Assembly: GCF_000002235.5 (NCBI RefSeq)
Contig: NW_022145611.1
Span: forward strand, 5,756,754 to 5,820,753
From: Strongylocentrotus purpuratus
Lineage: Eukaryota; Echinodermata; Echinoidea; Camarodonta; Strongylocentrotidae
Length of the DNA stretch: 64,000 nt
Reading direction: 5' to 3'
Below the pieces are notes generated by a model. That model saw only the letters and a program-made list of their open reading frames with translations. It was not told the DNA's origin and did no database searches. Shown one piece after another: positions 23,085-35,340 of the stretch. Numbering within the stretch: position 1 is the first letter of the stretch; every line of letters begins with the position of its first letter. The position numbers and the translations under genes were made by a program.

Positions 23085-23240
23085 CAGACCGAGTTTTACG
23101 GGTAGTGGTCATTTACTTATGATACTGTCTTATGCCTCTCCGCATTATGGAACACTATCCCATCTGATATGAAGGAAGTTATAAATTAAAAGGTTAAAAC
23201 TCTCCTTAAATCCTACTTTTTCAAAGCAAAATATTGAAGA
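23085..23240 (+). pseudogene. Decayed reverse-transcriptase C-terminal tail
   Basis: In one frame 23116-23190 reads SFTYDTVLCLSALWNTIPSD then MKEVIN and a stop, followed after the stop by KVKTLLKSYFF. This resembles the 'LWNSLP...FK..LK..LF' tail that ends the reverse-transcriptase ORF of many non-LTR retrotransposons. The in-frame stops and the absence of an upstream RT domain make it a dead 3' fragment. The call rests on a short motif. Confidence 0.45.
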
Positions 23241-26200
23241 TTTATGTGTTAAGATTCCTTCTTATCCAAATAAATTCAATAAAACCAATCTTGTGTTTTA
23301 GCAACTAAAGTGAAAGTAAAAATTACTTTTAAATCCCACAAAATTGAGACAAAAGATTATAATCCTGAACAATGTTCATACAAATGCAAGTTATTAAGTA
23401 GTTAGCAAATAAAGATGTAAAAGTCAGGTACATCATGCCATCAATATATCATGTATCCCCATATGTGCATAATCGTGGTTGGCTGTTTTAATCAGCTATT
23501 TTCAGAAAAATGTCAAACTACTCTTTAAGCAATTTGCCTGCCCACAAAACTAATGATGAACAATAACATGTACATATAAGAATAACCTTTAGATTATATT
23601 TTTAAAGCACTTACATGTACATATTGTACCTGGAAATGATATAACCTCTAAAATGTTGATTCAGAACATTTATCAAGTTTACAGACACTGCCATAGAACC
23701 CAATATATAAATGGCAACTCTTGTATAAATATATCCTCAACTTCAAGCATAAAAGTCAATGCTATTTATGCATCTCCTTTGGGCATTGAAGGAACTTGGA
23801 GAAGATTGAATTTACAGAGGCAATTTTTATGATCAAAACTTTTATGCTTTGATAAGAAGTAAACATTCCCCGAGGAAACATGCATGTGAAGAAAGAAAAA
23901 GCAATTTCCTCTTAAAATCTAAGATAGGATAGCATACAACCTTCTAGAATGTTATCAAAAGTATGCCCTGCAAGTTCATGGGGTCTGTTATCATTTTAAG
24001 GAGAGATACAATGCTGTGATGTTTAATTCTATTAAATCATGACAGGATGGTAGGGGTGGCATCTTGTATGATTCATTACTGTTACTTTTAATTGATTAAA
24101 GGTCTCTGAGAGGCTACATGACGTATGGAGTGAGCAGTTCACACGCTAGGACCCTCCTTCACACTAAAGGACTGTACGTTTTGAAAACGTCAAGTTTACA
24201 ATAGAGCCAAGTATGAATGAAGCCCCATGGAAACATGTCCACATTTTCAGACACCCCATCGCAAAACCAACCCTGACCTTATACAAAAAGTGCTAACAAG
24301 AAAAGGCAAATAGGTGCTAAGCAGAATCAATTCAGGATTGAGTCGGACTATCTCCATCTCTTTTGGATGCAATGATAAGTAAGATTTCATTATCAATTAC
24401 TACGCTCCGATAGGTGTTACGGTATGCTAATCATGATGGCCTGTCAGGTTTGGAGCCCAAGGTTAGAACTACTACTGGAAGCATCAAGGTTATCATTTCT
24501 AAACATGGTGGCATAACCAGATTGAGTAGATTTCCTGATATATATATGCCAACCTGATGAAGGGGTATCCACACTGTATATGTATCACGCTATCAAAGTT
24601 CTTATTGGGTGTTTTTTTTTTTTGGGGGGGGGAGGCATCCCCTGCACATGCTTTATAAATAGAAATACCATCCCCACTTAAGATATCATAGACCAATCTT
24701 TATTTTCTCTTCCACAGCTACAAACACTACAACTTTTGTTATATATCCAAATCTATTTTTTGGAGGGAACCAAGCTACAATGTAATTTGCAGCAAATCTG
24801 ATATCTCTACTGAGAAGTATTTTCATTGCCTTTGGTGTCACTGTTGCTGCTGCTGTTGATGTTCCTTGAGATTACATTCCTTTCTTTTTTATAACAAAAC
24901 TCTTTTTCCCAGAGATTTCTTAAAATGGCACATTAGCAGTATCATGTTAAACTAAAAGGGGCGTTTGGAAGAGAGAGAGAGAGAGAGAGGGGGGGGGGGG
25001 GGGCGGGGTAACCCCAGCCGATACCCTAACCTAACTTACTCCACCTTACCCCCGCTGGGGTATATCATCCGAAAGTGAAATCAAGCAGAGCTTCATACAC
25101 CGTCAGCATACATTATGCCATATGTTGCCTATTTGACTCAAACTGATGTTCTACGACATCTACTAATCTCATCTGTCAAATGTGAGGAGAAAACCGCAGT
25201 CTAGATGAGTAATGGTTATGAAGATCGACTACATTAATGTTAAGTTTATGCCAGAGAAGTGGAATATTATCAGAAGAGGTACATTTCCTTCTATGCCTTC
25301 ATTTGTATGTAGGTTTAGTGCTTCTTATAGTGTCTCTAAAACTCCACTCTTTTGTCAATTAAAAGTAAAATTCATATTTCACCTGTATCAAAATACAAAT
25401 TTCCTGCAAACAAGAAGAAATGAAATCGAATCCCGGGCTCGCTTATTTTTCTAAAGAAGTCTTTTACTGAAAGAAATACAACTCTCCTTTAAATTCTTTA
25501 ATCAAGCAAACACTGTAATCACTGCGTGGTATCCACTCACTCAACCTGCCAATAAAGGTAATTGGGCATTAAGCCATCAAGTACTTAATGTAAACATTGT
25601 ATTGCAGAACAAAATGTAATATCTTGTGATAGCTTTTGAGTGAATTCTAATACCTAGCATATATAGTCTAATGAATTGTAAGTTTCTCAGAATATCGTGA
25701 TACATTATTGATTGCTTATTAGCAGTAAATCTTTGGCTGCCCACAATTACTTGTAAGCCATTTCTGAAATTAACAGTACATACAAAGTAGGTCTTTTGTC
25801 CTTTGCGTGGGCTGCCGGCTGTCGATGAATACTGTTTTTTTTTAAATTTGTGGTAAAAAACAGGTTTCAAACCATTACGTCTGTAATGTAATCCCCCGCA
25901 GAGGAACAATGAAAAAAGTACCTAAGTTAATATACATGCAAATTCTCTTTCAAGAAAAATGTGGTTAATTGAAAACAAGGCCCAAATCACTATGTATTTC
26001 ATTATTTGTCGTCGTTGATGAACTATTGAAACTATAAAGTCAAACCTAGGGTGAGTCACATACAAATACTGCAGAATATATACATTAGTTAAGAATAAGA
26101 AAAAAATAAATCAAGATAGGTAGTATACAGTGTGTATACGCAAATCAATCATATTGTCAGCAAAGCCATAAAGGTTCTTTGAGGTTTAACACGAGTCCAC

Positions 26201-26829
26201 AGACTATGGGACGAAGTAATCTCTCCTTTCTATCGGTGAAACAACGTGAAAACTGGTCCTTTCCTTCATCCATATTTGATAGGTCTCATTAAACTTTACT
26301 GTATAGGGATGCAGACCCAGGTGTCACATGCCAATATGGAACGCAAAGTGGTCATAAACACTGCCACTGCATACCCATGGCAATTCTTTCAACAATTTTC
26401 TCCATAATGAATGCATGATGGGAATATGCTGATTTCTAATGCATTCTTCCGCTACCAGACGCACAGTCCCACAGGCGAGCTTTCATGTCGGCAACTACAA
26501 CATACCACTGACAGAGTAATACGGAAAGGACATCTACATCCAACGTTAGAAGGGAGACATAACTCATCACCATCATAGCCATAAAAATAACATATTTTCA
26601 AGCTGTTGTGTTTGCTTTTTGATTATAAAGATACAATATCTTGACGAATCAAAACTGACATTTATGCTTTCAATGTTATATGTACATTATAGCCCCAATA
26701 TGATCTGATTCGCCACAGTGTATTGTGTGTTTTCACGACCATTAAATAACCTTTCATTAAAAACTCCTAATTAGCTCCATAAAGCACACTCCACTATTAC
26801 TGCTGTATCATATTTTACATCAATATTTT
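23241..26829. other. Long gene-free stretch
   Basis: AT-rich unique DNA. It includes a (GA)n tract running into about 17 G at 24970-25003 and an ACCCCAGC/GCTGGGGT inverted pair at 25012-25061. No exon was recognised. Confidence 0.5.
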
Positions 26830-27003
26830 TCTCGAATTGGTTTGATTTGTTTATTTTTCATATGTTTTTATTTTTATATTTTGTTACTGGCTTTTGTTTG
26901 TATTATAATTTGTATTTATTTTCAGTTCATGGACTCTCTGAAAAAGGCCGTTTCGGCTGACGAGAGTTACTGTTACTAAATAAAAGAATGAATTGAATGA
27001 ATT
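26830..27003 (+). mobile_element. 3' end of a non-LTR retrotransposon
   Basis: The segment ends TACTAAATAAAAGAATGAAT with a GAATGAATT-type short repeat tail. Just before it ACTCTC and GAGAGT enclose GGCCGTTTCGGCT, a compact stem-loop. A 3' stem-loop followed by a short tandem tail is typical of CR1/RTE-like elements. No ORF remains and the 5' limit is arbitrary. Confidence 0.55.
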
Positions 27004-28500
27004 CTAATTAGTTCACAATAGGTCAGATAGTAAATGGAGTGGGAAGCATTCTATATGATCTCCCACATGGTTACTGACTCTGTATCAATTTCAGCACATC
27101 TGCCTTTCTCTTTAACCTCTCCTAACTTTAATTTGATCTCCATGGACCCGATAATAATCATAGACTTCACACCTGTGCGCTTACCCGTACATGTATAATG
27201 TGCATTGCCTTTAGTTTAGTTGCGGTTAAGTCATAAACAAGCTGTAATGATCAATGGGAAAAGCACCTTGTTTAAAATGAAGGGGTTATTTGACAGGATA
27301 TAAACTAGAGAACTAGTTCAATTAGGAAGATTTGCAGTTTGTATAACAGAGGACTGTCACACTTCCACGATAGTATTACATTTTTTTCTAATGCGCATGT
27401 GTTTGCGTATCAGTGCCAAATTCATGATGCTTGCAAAATCCAAGCAGATAGTATAGACCCCGTTTATCACTCATGTTGATTTAATCACATTTCAAGGTCG
27501 GATGTGAGCAAGCTCAAAACTTTTCTTTTACCTTCCCACTACTCCCTTCCCCCAATTTTTTTTCTCTTTTGCAATTTCCCTCCTCTCCTCCTTAGATAAT
27601 TCAGTCAAAATCCAATCTGTTCCATACAATGTGATTTGTAAACTACATTACAGACCTTCACATTCACTCGATCAAATTTGAAGGTGAGCATTTCAAACAA
27701 ATGCAGAATTTGCATACAGGGATTGTCCTTTTTTCTTTTTTTTAAACAAAAAATGAAAAGATGGGCTCTCAAAATTGCATGATTAAAATTTGCTTGTAGT
27801 TCTTCCTTGCATTCTAATGAACTCTGAAGGTTGAAGTGAGGAGTTTAAAGTCCCTGAACCTCACAATCTTGAAGCAACTCTGTTTCTTTTCATAAAAGTT
27901 GAATTTTTAAAACTTTAGTGTTATGTGGGCATTTTGGAAGGAAATCATCCAATTTTTCTTTTTCTGGAGATAGTGTTTTCACATCTACTATAGAAAGCAT
28001 ACAAGGAAACAAGTCTGATGTTTGGTACATTTCCAGTTGTAAGGGCTTACAGAGGGGGGCATGTGGCAAAAAAGGTTTTAAAAAGGGGAAAAAACATGGA
28101 AAGAAGATGATAGGACCCCTCCTATGTCATCTATCTGTATTCTAAAACCTTTTTAATTTGCCTTTTATCAATTTCTTTAGATCAGTGCCCCCTCCCCCTC
28201 ATTTTAATGCCATTGCCTCTCAATAACTAGAACACGTAAGCTCCTGTATGTTACTATTACTATTTGTGGAGACATCAATGCAATTTTCCTGTGCTTGTCC
28301 GCTGTAATTTGTGAAAGGCTTCTTTTGCACAAAATACAACTGAAAACAATAAAATAATGAATTTAAGAAAGATATGGAGATAGGGGAGTATGGGTATAGA
28401 ATGTTTCCCTTTCTCGTCTCTGTTAGCATCCCCCTTTTTCTTTCCCCTATTTTGTAGTTCCTTTTGTAGTTACAGATTAGTTAATTTAATTACTTATTAT
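27004..28500. other. Gene-free stretch
   Basis: Unique AT-rich DNA. Short plus- and minus-strand open frames have no motif or splice context that I can support. Confidence 0.5.
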
Positions 28501-28559
28501 TCCTAAGTATCATTTGAGGTGTTCACACTTGTACAGGCATTGCTTTTTAGTGGACCCCT

Positions 28560-28662
28560 CTGTTTCCAACATGTATTTCTTACATTTGTTTTAAATGCTT
28601 ATAATTGATTTGTAATGATTTGTTGGAAACATGAATAAATTTGAAAACTTGAAATCTTGGAA
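28560..28662 (+). mobile_element. Possible retrotransposon 3' end
   Basis: TTGTTGGAAACATGAATAAA is followed by TTTGAAAACTTGAAATCTTG, a polyadenylation-like signal with a TTGAAA-type tail. The evidence is thin, as no body of the element is recognised. Confidence 0.3.
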
Positions 28663-28855
28663 TCTATGGTAATCTTGTATGAACTACTTCCTCCTTAGAC
28701 ATTGTTAAAAAGAATGGAGGTAGCAGTCATTGAACTAGTACCCTATATAGGTATCCAGCCCTACATTAGAATATTACAACATTCCATTGTTATTACCTCT
28801 AAAGATTGCAGTTCAATGGGGCTGAGTTGTTGCTCTTCCTGGACCTGTTCCTCTC

Positions 28856-28925
28856 CTTCCCCATCTCCCCCTTTGGTGCCCCCTTTGGTGCCCCCTTTGT
28901 CGCCCCCTTTGTCGCCTCCTCCTTT
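28856..28925 (+). repeat. 12-bp minisatellite (CCCCCTTTGGTG/CG type)
   Basis: About five to six copies of CCCCCTTTGGTGC or CCCCCTTTGTCGC in tandem. Since 12 is a multiple of 3, all frames stay open, giving APFG-like or GGTK-like repeats on either strand. I see no reason to think it is translated. Confidence 0.8.
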
Positions 28926-29369
28926 TGGTACTCGTCCATTCTTAGTCTGGTTCTCAGGCATATTTGGCTCACAAACTCCAAACTGGATATATAAATTTCT
29001 ACTAAAAAATACAGAGCCACACTCTCTGGTAGTGTAGCTTCCTAAGGCACTGGTGAAGATTCAAGAAACGAATCAGTCTGCACTATGTAACGGCTCTGCG
29101 GTTACAAATATTCTTGCTATCATAAATGGGCCACATCTGACTCCATGCTTCATGAGTAGAATGCGTCAACAACACAAGGTAGAAGCGATCTTGACGACGA
29201 ACATGTTATCCAATTTATATTCCATTGGTAACTGGGCCCTGACTTTGTACTTAAGCAGCCATACAATGATATTATGTAACACGGAACAGCCATTGACAAA
29301 TTGGTATCACAAATCCACTTGCACATGTAGCTATAATTCTTGTTCGTGAGTCATGGTGTCAGATATTTC

Positions 29370-31340
29370 TTCAGAAGACAATGCGAGCTGCGTCCGATTA
29401 TGAGCTTGGGAAAATCAACTCAAATCAGAAAGGAAGGCACGGGGCCGGAGCTGGGACCCCCTCAAAACGTGTTCCACTTGTGAAGGACAGAGACTCATAC
29501 ATATTCGGCGACCATGCAGATATCGGAACTAGAAAGCACGGGGCGACCCCCCTGAGGTGTCTCCGTCGTTTCGAACAAGTCTCCACATCTGCTGTCTACA
29601 ATTGACTCTTCAAAAACATACCCCCAGGATACTTGCTTCTGAACTATGCGAACTCTGTCATTCCATCTTCATTTCAGCTATTAATGTAAGATGGTCCGCC
29701 CGGAGCAAGTCATGTGCGTAACTTGTGCTGAGAAACACTAGACACCGCCAATCATATAAACACTCTATTCCATTTCCACTGCCTGCATCCAAACAGCAAG
29801 AGAGGTTCACTTTTAGATTCTTGTAATCTAATTTCAGAGCGATGATGGCATTAGAATTGTATATCCTGTTTGTGATGAAGGCTTACGTATCAGTGCACTT
29901 TGCTCTCTCTCCTCTTAAGAGCACATCATCTGTAATCGACTTCCTGCTGGTATTTAGGGGGCTTTGCAACACACTGAAACCAGTCAAGGAAAAGCGTTTT
30001 TCAATTTGTAGAAGGGTTTCAATCCAATCCCTCCTGACCTCAATTCAGCGATCCGTAGGCACCGGCTTAACGACCTCTTGACCTACAGCTATCATTCAAA
30101 ATGTTACCCCTGGTACCGTCAAACTCTTTCCATGAGAACAAAAATGAAATGATACCAGAACATAAGACACAGACAAATGTGATGACCATGAATCCAAGTG
30201 AAAAATAAAATAAACTCTGTAAAAGAGCATCACTTTATCCGATCGAAGAACGTAACGCGAGAAGAGCTGGTGGTTATGGAGGTGCAGGTGAAATTACAAC
30301 ATGTGTTAACAACAGCGAGCTATGTGCCATTCAACACCTACAGGGAAGGGAGCTAGCTAGAGCTGGCAACTGAATTCATGATGGATGATAGGTGTCATAC
30401 CGCAGACCCTTGTATACTCATCAACCATCATCACCATTCCCAAGACCGCAACTTTTTTTTCTGCTGTCTCTTTTCGCCCGACGCCAGTATCATCACTCCA
30501 TCATTAGCTCATGAGTATTGTCTGTTATTACCGGTATCCTCTCCACTCCCTGTTTTCCCCGCTGCTCGTTTCCTCTCACCAAAATAAAAAATAGAAATAA
30601 TAGTTGACTACACTACTACGAATAGCTCAGCTCGAAATATGACTCGATATTGGAGCGCAGTTGGTCCTGGCCACTCATGCAGCTACAGTTGCCGGGCGAT
30701 GAAAAGCAACCAATCCCTGATCCCCGCCCGCCGCACACCAACCGTTACAGCCACGCTAATAAACTGCTGCCACCATCATTGATTAACGCACCATTGACAT
30801 TTCCCATCTCCTTCAGAAAATACTCTCCACCAAATGATTGGAAATTAATTTCCCCACTCTCCCTTTGTCTCTCCCCTTCTCCCTCTCTCTTGCTCACTCC
30901 CCTCCTCTCTTCCAATCAACACCATCGAATAAAGCCAGATTAAGGGAGATTTCTGGCGTACATCATATCTAACGACTTTAAACAAGGACTTAATGTTTAC
31001 TCAACTATCGATTATGATGATTAATGCTTCTAACAATGTATACATCATACTTTGCATACGCTTTCGTACACGCGACTACCGTCCAACAATCAGTCAATGA
31101 ACCAGCAGAGGATGTGTGGTCCATTATCCTAGACGTTGGAATAAAGGCAAATTTACCTAGACAATTATCTAATGATGATGGGAAGCCTGCCCGGCCGGCC
31201 GGCTAGCCAGCCATTAAGGGAGAAGATAATCTGTGTGCTTTCTTGTCGTCAGGTATTTGCTATGGGATGCCTATTAGATTGCTCTCTCATTAGCACACAA
31301 AGTGAACGTGACATTGATTAACAGAGATGTGAATATTCAT
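29370..31340. other. Repeat-poor, GC-richer block
   Basis: This stretch lacks the TIR elements and simple runs that fill the rest of the window. Notable words are CCAATCCCTGATCCCCGCCC at 30709-30728 (a CCAAT word next to a GC-box-like word), GTTGCCGGGCGATGAAAAGC at 30688-30707, and GCCCGGCCGGCCGGCTAGCC at about 31189-31208. An open frame at 29381-29605 (starting MRAASDYELGKINSNQKG) has an ATG but no known domain. I read the block as possible cis-regulatory DNA or an unrecognised first exon; neither is proven. Confidence 0.35.
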
Positions 31341-33068
31341 AAGCCGAATGGACGTACGACCCTAATATAGCCTGTTAATGTCTTCAGAACCACTTTCTCT
31401 GATTTAGAGAAAATCTAAGAGTGGCATTGTTTATAAAAAATAAAGCTAAAATTAGAAATCAACTTAATCAAGAGGATTTCAAAAAATTCTAATTTAAGGT
31501 CGCTATCGATCAGTTCACATTCATTTTCTATCTGTTAAAATGCATAATTTAAATTTGCTTCTTTTCCTTTTCATTGGAACATGAAAGCTTGCAGAGATTT
31601 CAAACCTCTTTAACCCCTTTTGTGCCACTGGGTTTACCAAAGATTGTGGGAAATTCACTTTCAAGTGTCAATTTTGAATTTTCATCTTTTTTTTTAACTG
31701 CTGCGTTAACCAAACACATGTACATGTACACTCTCTCCTATGTGAATGTGAACAAGCTTCTTAATATTTGTACTGCTTTCATTTTTGCACAAAAGAACAA
31801 TCAATGCTCAGCTGAAACATCCAGTTCATCATCATCCCTAACATTCTTGGGCATGATTTGTCACCAACGGCATGGCATGAAAGGGTTTCAAGAAGAAAGA
31901 AACAAAAACACACAGACACCTGCATCGCCATAGAAATTTTTCTCTGCCATTTTTGAAAAGTGCATGGATAATCATACCGGCACTCTGTCTTCATACATGA
32001 TGCAAACTTCTGATAACGCAAGTAATCCAATCCCATACACTATGCTAGAAGACACAGAGGTGTAAAGAAATGCCTAGAGCACACCACCACCGGTCCATCT
32101 TAATCAATAATTATCTCTTGTTTGTAAGCCCCATATCATCCGGCAGCTGTATGCGGTGGAGAGAGTCGTGAGATTTCTTTGTCGGGGGAAATGTTAAAGG
32201 TAAACAAATCCCTTCTCAGATTGCTCTTTTTTCCTGGAAATATCCCTTGAGGAAACAAAAAATCTCATTTGAAATGTTATAAGAGAAGGATGATTTTACC
32301 TTTCAAATATAACCTTTTATTTTTAAATCTGAAAAGGCCAAACAATGCAAAGATCTTTTTATGTGTTTTTTTATTCTAGTAAGATTTGTTATGGTTTTGC
32401 TGCATCCAACAACCATATACATGAACACATGAGGATGTACACAAACACTACATGATCAACAAATCATGATATCTTTTTAACAAATGCTTTCTAAAGAAAA
32501 ACGATCTTTCGTTGAGTCATAAAAATACATTTTGTTGTTGTAAGAAGCAACTGATGAAGAGAATCCACACAGCTTTAGAAAAATAAATTGGAAATATAGT
32601 GCTAGAAATCAATGATGAAGAATGTGGTTGAAACATTTGTCAGACATTCTTTTTGTTTGTCAAAAGCATTTTCTACGTATTTCTTTGAAGAATGATAATT
32701 GTATTCAATACCACCTTAAAAAAGAGTCTAATGATTTGAAAATATAATATATCATAAAAACATAACATTTTGGCATCATGTAGATTAAGGCTTACACAGT
32801 GATATGCATAACTCATTATTGCCCCAAATCAACTTCAGCCCCTTCCTATTCTCCATGCATTATATTGTGAAGGAATTCTACCAAATCAGTATAGGCCAAA
32901 TAAAAAAGAAACATGTTAAGCATCCTGCCTTTTCGAAAAAGAATGAAGGAGGAGGCCATTTTGTTTTCCTTTTCTTTTCATAATGGCCGCATTTGCCAAG
33001 ATGTCCGGCCAGGCTATTTTTCAAGATGGCTGCCAGCTTTTTTTCTTCAAATTGATTTTTGATTCCAT
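31341..33068. other. Gene-free stretch
   Basis: AT-rich unique DNA. At 32948-33045 there is a cluster of ATGGCCGC, AAGATGTCC and AAGATGGCTGCC words resembling YY1 sites. No exon was found. Confidence 0.45.
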
Positions 33069-33255
33069 GACATTTGCTCCGGCGACAATTGCTCCGCTGT
33101 AAATTTCATACACTAATCGAATGGCTAACTTCAACCCTGGATTCAACACTATACCCTACCCTAAACCTAACCCTAAACCTAACATAAAACCCTAACCCTA
33201 ACCCTACATCTTAGACGAAATAAAGCCCGGAGCAATTGTTGCAGGAGCAAATGTC
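33069..33255. mobile_element. MITE with telomere-like core, copy 1
   Basis: GACATTTGCTCCGGCGACAA at the left faces TTGTTGCAGGAGCAAATGTC at the right; the 28-bp arms differ at two positions. The centre is a degenerate CCCTAA/CCTAAA array (about 33157-33206) followed by AAATAAAGCCCGGAGCAATT. A diverged copy is at 56977-57141. The telomere-like array is part of the element rather than a chromosome end. Confidence 0.8.
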
Positions 33256-34308
33256 GTGTCACCTGATTTTTTTCTTCAGAAGAAGATCATTTGAGCAGTA
33301 TTTTGTTCATGTTTTTTCAATCAAAAGAAGAAAAAAAGCAGGTGGCCTAAAAAAAAGGAAGAGGGCAGGGACGCTTAACATGAAGAATTTTTTTTTCTTC
33401 ACTTTACAGGGCATCTCAAAATCTTTGCTCAGAGTAAGAAGGCGTTTAACCGTACCATTAAAGACATGGTAATGCCCTTCTCATCAAGCTACCAACAAAT
33501 CTTCTTCTAAATCCTTTCACACTGAAAAATACAAATCATAAAAAAATGTGGTAATGGGGCTGAGATGAAAAGCCCATCTGCATGCTAGGAAACTTTTATT
33601 TCAAGATATTTTAGATCTTTGTTGCCTGTTTACAACAGACTTGCGTCATTGGTTCTTGTGGACTTAGCACATCGGCACTATTGATGTAATTCTTTGTTCT
33701 TGAGCATTATGCATTAGATTGCATAAAATGCTCATCTCTTTGGAGAGGGGCTCGTTACGTGTCAAGGAATAGAAAAACAAATTACACTGTTGATTGTAGC
33801 CAAATGAGTGAGGCCTGGATTTAGAGCTCAAGATTGAGGATAAACATACTGAAGTACACAATCTAATCTTCTATCATCAATCTCTGCGGATCAGTCTTGT
33901 CACCGAAGTTCTTTCTGTATTGTTTAAATAATCATACTTGTATCTCTTCTCTCGAAATTCTGAAGTTTTAAAGTTTTTTTTCTTCATCAAACTGCCTTGT
34001 ACATCTATCTTTTCTCTATCCTTCTGTAGATGATGTTGTGTTCTTTGTTTTTTCATTAATCATGTTTTTTTGCATTTATTCTCTCACCTTCTGTAGTTGT
34101 TCTTTTTTTGTTATTTTGTTTTCTTAATTCATGTTACTTTGTTGCATCTCTACTCTCTCATTTATAAATATATACCGGTATATATTTTATTAATCATACT
34201 TCCTTGAATCTCTTCTCTCTCATTCGTATTTCATTTTAATTAATTAAACTTCATCGTATCTCTACCTCTCTTATTCTGTAGTTAAAGTGGCTCCATAACC
34301 ACCTCAGG
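33256..34308. other. Gene-free stretch with weak hairpin-family copy
   Basis: TCAGAGTAAGAAGGCGTTTA and GGTAATGCCCTTCTCATC at about 33427-33485 look like a decayed copy of the GCCAGAAGGGC hairpin family. The rest is T-rich unique DNA. Confidence 0.4.
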
Positions 34309-34523
34309 TATGAACAAGGCAAGAGGAAGAGGAAGAATCATGACACCAAAAGGGTGCCACTGTTTTGGACAAGTTGACCTAGCTCTAATTAATTTTATGT
34401 TGGCGCAGCAGTTTTACAAGGCGGTCGACCACTTCATGTACATTTATGAACAAGGCAAGAGGGAAGAATTGTGACACCATAAGGGTGCCACTGTTTTGGA
34501 CCTGGGTTGACCTAGCCCTGATT
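34309..34523 (+). repeat. Direct duplication, ~82-bp units 136 bp apart
   Basis: TATGAACAAGGCAAGAGG through GTTGACCTAGC at 34309-34390 recurs at 34445-34523, including GGGTGCCACTGTTTTGGAC exactly. The 54-bp spacer is not repeated. There are no terminal inverted repeats and the origin is unknown. Confidence 0.8.
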
Positions 34524-35029
34524 CACTTGTTATCCAATGTTATCACCTCACAGACACCTTCTACCTACTCTAACTGTGTCAGCAATTTGGTGCTTCATAA
34601 TTTAACATATCAATATGGCCCACTTACCCCCCCCCCCCCCTCTTTAAAAAAAAAAGAAGTATTTACCACAGTGAAAAACATTACCTCGTTATGCATTACG
34701 GTTTGTAGTTCATATTGCAGAAAAAATATATACATGTAAATAAAAAGCAAAATTTTACTGGTTACTCTGGTTTTGAGTTGTTCATGGTAACTTCCATTTT
34801 CCAAGTCAGAATATTTCACAGATTCCCAATTTAATGTTAATATTTTAATAGAATCAGAATATATATTTTAATAGAATCAGAATACACTGTATATATTTTT
34901 TAAAGCTATGTGCTATTTTGTTTTCATTTCATGCAAAAGGCTTAGACGATTGATACATCTGTTTGAAAATAGTGAGGAAATTAATTTGCTTTTATTTTTC
35001 ATTGACTTCTATAAACCCCCTCCCCATTT

Positions 35030-35056
35030 CTCTTTCTCTCCCTCTCTCCTACCACC

Positions 35057-35098
<42 letters not shown>

Positions 35099-35340
35099 CT
35101 TCATTAATTTTATATTTTGCCTGACAAAATGGGGAAACAAATAATTTGATATTATGTACACAGATCTACATGTAGTTTGCCTTTCATTTTCCTTGCATTT
35201 CATGTCTCTCCTTCTCTGCCCCCCCCCCCCCCCCCCACTCTATCTCTCTGTCTCTCCCTTTCTCTATCTCGGTATCACTGTCCCTTTCTCTATCTACATG
35301 TATGTCTCTCTCTCCCTCTCTCTCATTGTCTCCCCAAAAC
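35030..35340 (+). repeat. (CT)n and poly(C) tracts
   Basis: (CT)n at 35060-35092, about 18 C at 35220-35237, then mixed TCTC-rich sequence to 35330. Overlapping open frames are low-complexity artefacts. Confidence 0.9.

Noticed and set aside
25420..25445. tRNA B-box-like TCGAATCCCGG
   Set aside because: No A box, no cloverleaf and no anticodon stem can be drawn around it.
28702..29037. GGTKGGDKGG or APFG repeat proteins on either strand
   Set aside because: Generated by a 12-bp minisatellite that leaves all frames open.
33157..33206. Chromosome-end telomere array
   Set aside because: The CCCTAA words are degenerate, about 50 bp long and enclosed by the arms of a MITE found again at 56977.
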